Assembly: GCA_004352715.1 (NCBI GenBank) | Contig: SCFE01000073.1 | Location: 1,730,422-1,794,421, forward strand | DNA length: 64,000 nt | Origin: Hofstenia miamia | Lineage: Eukaryota; Xenacoelomorpha; Acoela | Direction: 5' to 3' | Part shown: positions 22,102 to 31,315 of the stretch, one piece after another | How positions within the stretch are numbered: position 1 is the stretch's first letter | Layout of the letters: each line of letters opens with the position of its first letter | The notes under the pieces: generated by a model | What the model was told of the DNA's origin: nothing | Seen by the model: the letters and a program-made list of their open reading frames with translations, nothing else | Database searches by the model: none | Program-made: the position numbers and the translations under genes

Positions 22102-22849
22102 GCATTTTATATTTTGTTTAATCATATACAGTTTAAATTTTTCTATTTGTGTGTATATCACACATCTGTATTTTTTTGCGTGTGAGTAATAAAATATTTA
22201 CAAAACAATTATTTATTTAGAATGGTGAATGTATTACAGGTTTACAAATTTAACAAATGGAGATGATATCTATTAATGGTAAAAAAATCATCAACTTATA
22301 TATTTTTTTAAAAAAGCAAACACAAAGTTCAAAATAATTCGCATTTCTTCCGGGAGTTATATATTTCATTTAATGTTTATTGCATTTTTATATCACTTTC
22401 TTGAATGTTTTATTACCATCGCATTAGTAAATAGGAATTATTCCATGTACGCAGTTTATTTCTTGGTAGTGTGCGTGTTTTACAATTATTGGATTAAGAA
22501 GGTGGTATTTTTAGCATTTGAAATCAGAAGTAACGTATTCCCCTCTGAGAAATGGTGTGTCAACCTAGCATATATTGCATTGTTGGATAATTATCTTAAG
22601 ACGCTGAGAATAATTAACACTTAACACGTCAGAGATTGAATGTTTTTGCACTTTATCATTTCCATGGGAGTGTGCAATGTTTTTACATTTACTAAATAAC
22701 CAAAAATAATTTTAAGTGGATGGAATTAGCATATTGCTACTTTTTTATTAGAGTGTATGTGACCAGTGTAATATCCACTTTTAGTTCGCAACGATTACCC
22801 CATCAAAGAAATAGACTTTTGCATGCACTAATCTTAGCTATTTCTCGAT

Positions 22850-23160
22850 TGATGAAATTCCCATGGTAACACATAAAAGAGAAGAAAAAGTGGATGGGCT
22901 ACCCACGCGTTTTATAAATGCTTGATTGGTGGAAATTGTAGTTTAATTAACTTACCACGTCAAAGGAATGAGAAAGACTCAATGTGCGAATGCATTCTCT
23001 TTAAAAGTGGGGAACAGAAATTGGTTTGACACGTCAGAGATTGAATGCATCCAGTTTGATGTTAGTCTAACACCTATGCAAGCGAGTTGGGTAATGTCTC
23101 CAACCATATATCAGATGGGCAAGTTACTTTTTCAATATTTTATATATACAATATTGTAAT
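22850..23160 (+). promoter_or_regulatory. TATA box plus exon-like module with splice-donor position
   Basis: A TATAAAT at 22913-22919 in the context GCGTTTTATAAATGCTTGAT is followed 49 bases later by ATG (22968). An open frame includes SLTPMQASWVMSPTIYQ and ends at the donor position (here GCAAGT, degraded). The same module is found at about 35045-35199, at 27090-27185 inverted (donor CAG-GTAAGC intact), and in diverged form at about 21230-21345 and its duplicate (donor GTAAGC). Conserved order and donor suggest the promoter and first exon of an element gene whose remainder I cannot identify. Confidence 0.45.
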
Positions 23161-24118
23161 TTTTTCCCATAATTTTTATACACAGTAATGTGTTATCATG
23201 TAATATTTTTTAACTAGCATCTATATCACGAATGTTTAATTATTTGAACTCAAATTCTTTGAAGATGTTTTGCTAATATCTCTACATGTATATGTATTAA
23301 TGGTTTTATTTGTTTAGATACATTGACGATTAACTTTTTACATTGCATACATTTTTGGTTTTAAAACAATTTTATATGTTATTGTTTTATTTGAATGTAT
23401 TCATTTATTATTTCACTTTTCATGTTTTATCATGTAATAATTTATTAACTAACAACTATACTATAAAATGTTGAATTAAGTTTATATGCACTATTGTTTT
23501 TTATACCATTGGTTCTTAAATCGGCTGTGCTTAATTCCTTCTAACTTGTAATTGAACGGAGAATGGGTGAAATTATTTACATGGCAACTATACTTACACA
23601 TGTTGAATTAACCAGATTATATATGCTAATGTTTTTACCATTTATTTTTAAATTGGATATGTTTAAGTTTTTTCCATTTAAATTTTATATAAGCTTTTGA
23701 TTAAAAGTAAATTATAAAAAAGACAAAATGTTTTTAATTACTTTTGCAATTGATTGAATTGACTAATGAGAATTATTTAGATGCAATAATTTTTTTAACT
23801 AACAATGTGAATTACGCATTAATGTTTTTTGTTTCATTGTTAGTTGACTTACTATAATTATTTAGATACAATAATTTTTTAACTAGTGTTGTGAATTATG
23901 AATTTAAATTCTTTGTAAGTGTTTTGCTATTGAAATTAACATACATCTCACTATACACATTTCAAGTTTATTACATTTAGATCAAATGCAGAATTCCAAC
24001 TAATTTTTCAATATAATACATTGGAAGAGTTGAACACCGTGTGACGCATGTAATCGTGTAAACAAAAGCCTGTAAATCAAATAAAGTTGAACAATGGTGT
24101 GTAAGTCGATAAAAGATG
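23161..24118. other. subterminal region, no gene
   Basis: The part 23860-24030 is homologous to the subterminal region of the neighbouring Polinton (26490-26650 inverted). Several CG positions there appear as TG or CA, as expected from methylation decay. No coding content. Confidence 0.55.
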
Positions 24119-24923
24119 AATCAGTCACCAAATGTGTACAACCCAAAAAAATCAAATAAACCAAAAGAGAGTGTAAAGAAAAGTTAGCCATATAAAAGTT
24201 GGTAAAAGATGTAACAATCTGCAAATGTGTATAATTATATTTGAAAAATGTATCTATAATTTATATTAATAAATAAGATTGCATGCAGCATTTTTAGGAG
24301 GCGAATTTCGGTTTTATACATAACCCATGTTTTGCTCTTTCCGAAAATGTAGGTTGGTTTTATTATGTATTATGCTTTTAAGTATAGCGAATATACAATC
24401 TCTTTGTTTAATTTCTACATTTAATATACAGATTTGAAAGTTTTCCCAAACTACATTGTACGTGTAAGCTTTTGAAACTATGGAAAATTTGATACGCGTG
24501 CTTTGTCATTGTGTTCTGTGTTTTTACATGTAATGGAAAATTAGTTTGTAATATTATGTGTAAGTATCTGACAAAGGGTTGTAAAATTAGCAAGCAATAG
24601 AAAATCACAAAAGCTAAAAATGAAATTAGTCATACCAAAACAGTGTAAAATTGGCCCTAACATGAATCACCATAAAATCAATTAAAAAACCAATTAGCGA
24701 TAGTTGTCAAAAAGCACTTTGCGAGTTACCCTCACCTGTCAAAAAACAACCCCAACCCGTCAAAAAATGCATTAGTCAAGTATGTGACGTCACTGAAAAC
24801 CTATTAGTGAGTTGTCAATCAAGCGGTGAGTCACTAAAAACACTCCTCCAATATCCGTGAATCACTAGAGGTCAAAATGTCAGTTTGTGGAACCTCAAAT
24901 GCCTTATGTATACTACTTAGCTA
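24119..24923 (-). repeat. right terminal inverted repeat of the gene-less element
   Basis: Inverse of 19338-20118. Its outer end, reading CTACTTAGCTA, is followed by 310 bp of spacer and then by the next element at 25233. Confidence 0.85.
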
Positions 24924-25232
24924 CATCTACACTTAAGGTGAATTCTTACTCTGTTGCTAGTAACTTCCTGGTGTCTTGGTCAAACTCTTCATTCATTCTT
25001 GTTCCACAAAACTATTGCTGCTGAATATCTCAACACTGTTATTACACACATATTAATTGTTGAGATACTCAATGGTAACCAAATTGACAAAAGCAGGTGT
25101 TATCAAAAACAAAATAAATGAAATCAAATTTAGTGCTTTGAAGTTGAGCAATGGCAAACCTGAGACTATTGCAGAAAGACTAAATGCATATTGGAATAAT
25201 TTTGCTTGTGGGGTGAGTAGTTATAGAAAGGG
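24924..25232. other. spacer between two Polinton-type elements
   Basis: Unique-looking sequence that is repeated, inverted, at about 32815-33110. Since it lies outside the terminal repeats, its inverted copy points to a misplaced contig. The open frame starting 25057 spans the element border and has no motif. Confidence 0.55.
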
Positions 25233-26640
25233 AGACCCTGTTCCACAAACTGACATTTTGACCTCTGCGATATTGATGAGTGTTTTTAGTGACTCAGCAT
25301 TTGATTGACAGATGACTAATGAAATTCTGACAGGTTGTGATAACTCGCAAAGTGCTTTTTTACAGCTCTGGGGGGTAACCAGCTGACAGTTCGCTAATAG
25401 CTTTTTAATTAGTGTACCATATTCAGGCCTATTTACATGATTCATGTTCAAATTTAGTTTACACTTTTTGATGACTAATTTTTGTTAATATCACAGGTTA
25501 CATTTCATGTTTTGCATACATTACAATTTGTAAATATTCCTCGCTATCACACATTTCGTTTTCACCAATGCTATCAATTTTCCATATTTTTGAAAAGGCT
25601 ATCTCATTATTTGGGAAAACTTTAATGTACATTGGTTTATTTCGGGAAAACAAACTATTTGAAGATGCCTCAATAATACATGTAGAACAAATTAAACATT
25701 TTTAGTTAAACAAAAAGAGATTATATTTTAATATAACAATTAATGTTAAAAATACAATGACTCGTAAATAGGTAAAACAAATTTTATATACAAGTAAAAA
25801 TATTCCATTTCGTTATCCAAATATGCAAAAACCAATTTAATCATCCATTGATAATGCATTTCGTAAAAGTTTTTTAAACACGTAAAAAATTTTCCTGTCT
25901 TATACAAGTTAAACAAATTTTCTTAAAGAGTAATACACGCTAACCAAGTTTCGGAAAAATTAAAATATTACAAACACAACAAATATACTTAGATGTTAAA
26001 GTCAAACATGGTCGCAATCTCGTTACCTAAATCATGCATGCAAAAGTTATTTATTAATAATATACGTACATTTCAAATATAATTATACACCGTAGGAGAC
26101 ATTACACCTTGCACCAACTTTTATACGATTGTTTTCTTTTTCCATGTTTTATAGTTTATACACATTTTGGTGACTTTACATGGGCTGTATGTATTTACAT
26201 GGGTTATCCAACTTTCATTGCTTTACCAACTTTTTTCCATGTTTTTCACTTTTATTTTGTTTTGGTGACTTTACATGACTTGCATACATTACATGGGTTA
26301 TCCAACTTTCATTGCTTTACCAACTTTTTTCCATGTTTTTCACTTTTATTTTGTTTTGGTGACTTTACACGACTTGCATACATTACATGGGTTTTCCGAC
26401 TTTCACTGCTTTGTTGACTATTACATGTTTTTTCAACTTCATTTGATTTACGGACAGTGTTTATGCGTTTGTATGCGTCACATGGTGTTCCACTCCTCCA
26501 ATGTATTATATCGCAAAATCAGTCGAAATTCTGCATTTGATCTAAATGTAATAAACTTGAAATGCGTATAGTGAGATGTATGTTAATTTCAATAGCAAAA
26601 ACGCTTACAAAGAATTTAAATTCATAATTCGCAATACTAT
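25233..26640 (+). repeat. left terminal inverted repeat and subterminal region
   Basis: Matches 35201-36232 inverted for about 1 kb, up to the n at 35200, so true arm length is at least that. The arm also matches 31400-32795 inverted almost perfectly. It contains a 92-bp tandem duplication (unit starting GACTTTACATG at about 26172 and again at about 26266) that is single-copy in the other arms. Between 26500 and 26640 it matches the subterminal region of the gene-less element. Confidence 0.85.
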
Positions 26641-27090
26641 TTAAAAAATTATTGCGTCTAAATAATTCTCATTAGTCAACTCAATCAATCGCAAAAGTAA
26701 TTAAAAAACATTTTGACTTTTTCATAATTTACCTTTAATCAAAGGCGTATATAAAATTTACATCATAATTCGCTACACTAGTTAAAAAAATTATTGCGTC
26801 TAAATAATTCTCATTAGTCAATTCAATAAATTAAACAAATTTGATTATATAAAATACTCGATAAAAACATTAATGCATTGAAAGGAGAATAAACGTGTAC
26901 AAAGGAAATGTTTATAGACACATAAATTCGTTAATACATAACATTGCTCATCCCAAAAACGTGTACGCTGAAAGAGGAAATATAAAAATTAACAGAATAA
27001 AACACCAATGCAAATCATTGATTAAAACAAAAAAGGTGTTAAAAATATTACAAAGTTGAATATTTAGTATAAAATATTGAAAAAGTAGCT
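26641..27090. other. subterminal non-coding region with an internal direct repeat
   Basis: A stretch around 26645-26695 (TTATTGCGTCTAAATAATTC) is repeated at about 26788-26830. No gene. Confidence 0.5.
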
Positions 27091-27235
27091 TACCTGTCTG
27101 ATATATGGCTGGAGACGTTACCCAACTAGCTTGCATTGGTGTTAGACTAACATTCACCATATGCTGTATTTCCAGCTTCGTAACATCAAAATTAGAACAA
27201 AGAGAATGGCGAAGATATAAATTTTTTGAAAACAA
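27090..27235 (-). promoter_or_regulatory. exon-like module with intact splice donor
   Basis: The minus-strand frame includes SLTPMQASWVTSPAIYQTG and then CAG-GTAAGC, a strong 5' splice-donor sequence, at about 27095. The same module occurs at 22850-23160, 35045-35199 and 21230-21345. In each place it points toward the nearer element end. Relative to the 23-kb copy, changes at the protein level are few. It is probably an exon of an element gene, identity unknown. Confidence 0.45.
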
Positions 27236-27453
27236 AACGCTAATATTTAAAAATATTTTTTCCTTTCATTTAATTTGTTGTAATATTTTTAGTAATTTTA
27301 TTTTTTAAGAAAACAATTTTATTTTATAAACTTATTTTTCTATTTTGAGATTAGCTCTATAATGTTTGACCAAAATCACCTACTTGTAAAATATATCAAA
27401 CAAATTTTCGTTATTTGGAAACTGATCTTTTTGGTAAATTATTTTTCTTTTAT

Positions 27454-27705
27454 TTACAAGTCCTTGAAGCTATGTATGTGTTTGGAATAAAACTGCAAAC
27501 GAATTTTGGTTCCATCTTTTTTCTTCAAAACCCACCACTGTGTCTTAAGATTAAGAAATTTTGATGGATACCCAATATCAATAACCACTATGTCATGTGC
27601 ATTATTAATTGGCTTGTTCAAATATGTAGTGAACTCACCCAACCCCACAGGGTGACAGACTCCATCTTCTCCACATCTGTCAGATACTAGCGTTACAAGA
27701 ACCAT
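27454..27705 (-). pseudogene. truncated second penton-like gene
   Basis: An 83-residue frame that aligns with the first 85 residues or so of the penton-like gene at 28718. Shared positions include VTLxSxxC, LxEFTTYLxKPIxNA and the GYPSKFLNL motif; identity is roughly half, so the duplication is old. It ends at a stop right after HSFKDL, where the full-length copy continues with a further 150 residues. Either a decayed duplicate or a separate short protein. It lies between the full gene and the left terminal repeat, same strand. Confidence 0.6.
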
Positions 27706-27974
27706 TACTTATGCGTCAATCTACACGTTTCCCATCAATCAAGTGAACCCTCTAGTTTAAAGTGTGCGGTATTTATTAAGTAAAAGTAAATCAATCTTTT
27801 TATTACATTACACAAGAAATCACTGTCAAGTTGATAAAACACAAATGTATTTTTTATAATGAGGCGTTTGAACTTGTACAAATTTATATTTTGCTAGTGA
27901 AATAAAAAAAAAATCAATTTATTATGCACTATTCACAAATTACATCAATGCAAAAGTGTTATTTTCCAATGTCA
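27706..27974. other. spacer between the penton-like genes
   Basis: About 270 bp, AT-rich, no coding content. Confidence 0.5.
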
Positions 27975-28718
27975 CTAGTCTTTTTCCGTTTTTGTTCGAA
28001 TATCAAGTGTGATATACAATCGTCCTGTGCCACTGAATCTCACCGGATAGCCTTGCTCGGTACAAAATTTCATTGTTATTCTATCGATATACGATTTTGA
28101 AACGGGTTTATACACAAGATTTTGTTTTTCATGATGTATGATGGGGATGGTATTCATTTTTTCTTTATGTGTTAGCAATAGGGGGCATTTATCCAACACA
28201 GGCAAGCGAGTGCTACCAACATGCTGAGGTTCAATAATGTCTGTGTGGATCATTACAATGTGATTACTGCCAAAAATATCACAGTCATAATTGGAGGTTG
28301 TTATCGTTTCTCAATATATCTTTTTGTAAAAGCCTAGTAGATTTCCAGCTTGGGCCAAGTCTATTTCATATTGTGAATCATTCTTCACCATTAATAAATT
28401 GCGAAAAGTTTTAAATTCTAATGAAATACCATAAGGGTCTAACATGTAATTTATAAACCCATAGAGTTCGGGAAAGCTTTGCTTATGTACTGAATAAATT
28501 TCCACTCGGGTTATGTTTCCATCTTTATCCTTTAAAGTCCATGTTTGGCGGTTAAGATTAAGAAATTTTGACGGATATCCAAAATCAATTAACGCAACTT
28601 CACATGCATTATATATCGGCTTGTCCAAATACGTTGTAAATTCATTCAATCCATCTGGCCGACATACTTCGGGCCTCCAGCATTTTTCAGATAATAATGT
28701 TACAATAACCATTACCAC
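27975..28718 (-). pseudogene. penton-like minor capsid protein, interrupted by one in-frame TGA
   Basis: From ATG 28718 the frame encodes 135 residues to a TGA at 28311. It then stays open in the same frame for about 111 more codons to the stop at 27975, giving about 247 codons in all. The size, the position next to the protease and major capsid gene, and the beta-rich, helix-poor sequence fit the single-jelly-roll minor capsid (penton) protein of Polintons; I do not see a diagnostic motif. The homologue at 51.1-51.9 kb matches both halves, so they form one protein. That copy is also interrupted at this same point, by a TGA plus a shift of frame. Whether this is decay or a real readthrough is open. 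The ATG at 28259 sits inside the second half and is not conserved. Confidence 0.6.
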
Positions 28719-28813
28719 CCGTCTATGCGTTTGTTATCATCCGAGTGAACTTGTAATGTAATGTTTATGTATTTTATTAAAATTGTACATGCGTTTTTTT
28801 ATCAAATACAAGT

Positions 28814-29293
28814 TTAGGTAATTTTATTAAGACCATTATCACACAAAAAATCATTAATAAATGGTAAATTGATAAACACAAACACTTCTGGTATTTTATT
28901 AAAAAATAAAAATGCACGAAATATACAGTAAGCACCACATATCGGAGATGTTCCTTGTAATCTTGTTTTTCTATCACCCCCATAAACGCGAAATCCTGGA
29001 TAGGCGGTGTGACAATAGCGTTCAATGTCGGGATAATGTTTTAAGGGACGACCAAGAGAATCTTTGAAAATTAAGTCGCCATTGTCATCTCGTATAATCA
29101 ACAACCAATGTGTACCAGGGTGATTGCGGCGACTTGCGTTTGCAATTAAAAATGAACCTTGAACCAAACTTGGTTGAATATCATCCGAGGCATGTACACC
29201 GTAAAATCGAAAGCGGAGTGAGGGAATTTGTAAGGAAATGCGTCTAATCTCGTCAGCGTCCATTAAATATTTAAATAATTGTAAAGTCTCCAA
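28814..29293 (-). CDS. adenain-like cysteine protease (Polinton PRO)
   Basis: 159 residues. The catalytic arrangement of the adenovirus-type (C5, Ulp1-like) protease is visible: His62 in GTHW, Asp78 in FKDS, Gln113 in LQGTSP and Cys119 in SPICGAYC. It is somewhat shorter than usual but retains all catalytic residues and is uninterrupted. In Polintons and related viruses this enzyme matures the capsid proteins. Its start (29293) overlaps the end of protein X (29263) by 31 bases, as in compact viral genomes. A diverged, frameshifted homologue lies at 50.6-51.0 kb. One of the clearest assignments in the window. Confidence 0.9.
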   Translation of the reverse strand: METLQLFKYLMDADEIRRISLQIPSLRFRFYGVHASDDIQPSLVQGSFLIANASRRNHPGTHWLLIIRDDNGDLIFKDSLGRPLKHYPDIERYCHTAYPGFRVYGGDRKTRLQGTSPICGAYCIFRAFLFFNKIPEVFVFINLPFINDFLCDNGLNKIT

Positions 29294-29697
29294 TGTCTAA
29301 ATTTAACATAGACCCAAAACAATAAAGATGGTAGATGACCTAAAATTGGTAAATTACACCAAAATCTGTAAAATATCGGATATCCATTGCCAATTCCAAA
29401 TTCTCTTTTAACAAAACCATAGCTATCATGGTAAATTGCGTGTATTCTAAACAGTTTTGACCATTTCAAAAGTGAGTGTAACCTCGAATTATCCATTCCA
29501 ATCAATCCTCCATGCGGGTTCATTTGCAAAACCTTTTCAACACCAACATTGTGTATTCCATATTTCTGTAATAGAAAGTTTGTAACATGCTCAAATTTTA
29601 AATGCAGGTCTTTGGTAGAGTGAATACGATCTTCCACTGTACAAATTTCGTCAAGTTTCAACATCTTTCCAAAATACAATGATTTTACAAAACACAT
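29263..29697 (-). CDS. protein X, conserved in two Polinton copies, function unknown
   Basis: 144 residues; an internal Met12 aligned with a Met in the other copy is the more likely start. The ATG at 29697 comes three bases after the major capsid stop (29701-29703), and the 3' end overlaps the protease. The conserved core runs from VEDRIH through NVGVEK, NPHGGLIGMDNSRLH, then RIHAIYHDSYGF and GIGNGYPI; the C-terminal 40 residues are aromatic and hydrophobic. The homologue at 50348-50614 is about 70 percent identical over 88 residues. In a 39-codon stretch (about 29405-29521) I count 12 synonymous and 6 amino-acid changes between copies, evidence of past protein-level selection. The HDxY pattern with a preceding glycine-rich loop faintly recalls phospholipase A2 sites, but spacing differs and I do not assign it. 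Confidence 0.7.
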   Translation of the reverse strand: MCFVKSLYFGKMLKLDEICTVEDRIHSTKDLHLKFEHVTNFLLQKYGIHNVGVEKVLQMNPHGGLIGMDNSRLHSLLKWSKLFRIHAIYHDSYGFVKREFGIGNGYPIFYRFWCNLPILGHLPSLLFWVYVKFRHWRLYNYLNI

Positions 29698-29700
29698 GTC

Positions 29701-30315
29701 TTATCCTTTTATAACTTTTCGCTGTTTATCAATATAGACTTTGGAATTGGTTTCCCCCAAAATGATAACTTCCATTGATTCGGGTAGCACGTTTTTAAAA
29801 TCCAGTGTTAAATGTATATTTGCACCAGTCAATTCAGGATACAAAACCTCGTTGTTGGCCTCTGCAATGCTAGTCAGATCAAAAACCATAATCACATGTT
29901 TGTTATATTGGGTGTATGGTATTCCACCACCATCATTATTTATCCCCAAAGCCTTTATTGATTGATAATATGCCTGCACATAATTGTCATCTCCAACTAA
30001 CATGGGGGTGTATGCAATATTTGATCCTCCACGGGTTATAGTAACTTGACGAAGTCCTCTAAATTTATATGAAAACGGGTTTGTATACATTATGCCTGTA
30101 AACTGGCGATTTGGAACAATTGCCAAGGCGATTCTTCTAATGGGTTCATTAGAAAAAACATTTTCTCTAGTAAGTGTGTTCTGACCTGCTGGAATTATAA
30201 ATGTACGTGTAAGAATTCTTGTAAAGTGGTATGTAGCAGGAGTTGTCAATAGCGTTTTTTCAATTGCCAAATGTATACTTTCTGCGACTCTAAGCCTGTC
30301 TCTTATTACACATCT
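29701..30315 (-). CDS. major capsid protein (double jelly roll), C-terminal part
   Basis: An open minus-strand frame runs from the gap edge at 30315 to the stop at 29701, about 205 residues. It shows a PATYHFTRILTRTF-like segment, PAGQNTL, NPFSYKFRGLRQV and FDLTSIAEANNE. These correspond to the C-terminal jelly roll of the Polinton major capsid protein, often annotated in animal genomes as uncharacterized F54H12.2-like. The N-terminal half lies in the gap; it can be seen in the second copy at 49066. No stop interrupts the frame up to the gap, so I do not accept an internal start. It would form the hexon-like capsomers of the virion. Compact spacing with protein X downstream suggests co-regulated late genes. 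Confidence 0.82.
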   Translation of the reverse strand, partial: RCVIRDRLRVAESIHLAIEKTLLTTPATYHFTRILTRTFIIPAGQNTLTRENVFSNEPIRRIALAIVPNRQFTGIMYTNPFSYKFRGLRQVTITRGGSNIAYTPMLVGDDNYVQAYYQSIKALGINNDGGGIPYTQYNKHVIMVFDLTSIAEANNEVLYPELTGANIHLTLDFKNVLPESMEVIILGETNSKVYIDKQRKVIKG

Positions 30316-31315
30316 NNNNNNNNNNNNNNNNNNNNNNNNNNNNNNNNNNNNNNNNNNNNNNNNNNNNNNNNNNNNNNNNNNNNNNNNNNNNNNNNNNNNN
30401 NNNNNNNNNNNNNNNNNNNNNNNNNNNNNNNNNNNNNNNNNNNNNNNNNNNNNNNNNNNNNNNNNNNNNNNNNNNNNNNNNNNNNNNNNNNNNNNNNNNN
30501 NNNNNNNNNNNNNNNNNNNNNNNNNNNNNNNNNNNNNNNNNNNNNNNNNNNNNNNNNNNNNNNNNNNNNNNNNNNNNNNNNNNNNNNNNNNNNNNNNNNN
30601 NNNNNNNNNNNNNNNNNNNNNNNNNNNNNNNNNNNNNNNNNNNNNNNNNNNNNNNNNNNNNNNNNNNNNNNNNNNNNNNNNNNNNNNNNNNNNNNNNNNN
30701 NNNNNNNNNNNNNNNNNNNNNNNNNNNNNNNNNNNNNNNNNNNNNNNNNNNNNNNNNNNNNNNNNNNNNNNNNNNNNNNNNNNNNNNNNNNNNNNNNNNN
30801 NNNNNNNNNNNNNNNNNNNNNNNNNNNNNNNNNNNNNNNNNNNNNNNNNNNNNNNNNNNNNNNNNNNNNNNNNNNNNNNNNNNNNNNNNNNNNNNNNNNN
30901 NNNNNNNNNNNNNNNNNNNNNNNNNNNNNNNNNNNNNNNNNNNNNNNNNNNNNNNNNNNNNNNNNNNNNNNNNNNNNNNNNNNNNNNNNNNNNNNNNNNN
31001 NNNNNNNNNNNNNNNNNNNNNNNNNNNNNNNNNNNNNNNNNNNNNNNNNNNNNNNNNNNNNNNNNNNNNNNNNNNNNNNNNNNNNNNNNNNNNNNNNNNN
31101 NNNNNNNNNNNNNNNNNNNNNNNNNNNNNNNNNNNNNNNNNNNNNNNNNNNNNNNNNNNNNNNNNNNNNNNNNNNNNNNNNNNNNNNNNNNNNNNNNNNN
31201 NNNNNNNNNNNNNNNNNNNNNNNNNNNNNNNNNNNNNNNNNNNNNNNNNNNNNNNNNNNNNNNNNNNNNNNNNNNNNNNNNNNNNNNNNNNNNNNNNNNN
31301 NNNNNNNNNNNNNNN
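30316..31315. other. assembly gap, 1000 N
   Basis: Placeholder gap that truncates the major capsid gene. The next contig begins directly in terminal-repeat sequence. Confidence 0.98.

Larger units (their letters stand above)
19338..24923. mobile_element. gene-less element with Polinton-type terminal inverted repeats
   Basis: The left arm 19338-20118 and right arm 24119-24923 are inverted copies of each other of about 0.8 kb, about 95 percent alike with small indels. The outer ends read TAGCTAAGTAGTATACATAA, and a direct AGCTA lies on both sides of the stretch beginning AGTAGTATAC, a possible 5-bp target duplication. The arm contains GTTCCACAAACTGACATTTT, the same core that starts the terminal repeats of the capsid-bearing Polinton only 310 bp away, and the two repeats stay alignable for several hundred bases. 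The roughly 4 kb between the arms holds no recognisable gene, only repeated non-coding modules. I infer an internally deleted, non-autonomous relative of the neighbouring Polinton. Confidence 0.65.

Noticed and set aside
24000-24224. Frame in the terminal repeat mirrored at 20013-20198
   Set aside because: It is open in both arms only because the arms are inverted copies; the frames diverge where the inverted repeat ends.
26109-26571. Frames in the terminal repeats rich in phenylalanine, cysteine and tyrosine (also 31702-31992 and 35054-35464)
   Set aside because: They come from tandem TTTTCCATG/GACTTTACATG words in the subterminal repeat, change length with the 92-bp duplication and carry no domain.
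29405-29450. Phospholipase A2 site in protein X (HDxY-like)
   Set aside because: Residue spacing after the aspartate differs from the HDxxY motif and the calcium-loop pattern YxGxG is not present, so I leave it unassigned.
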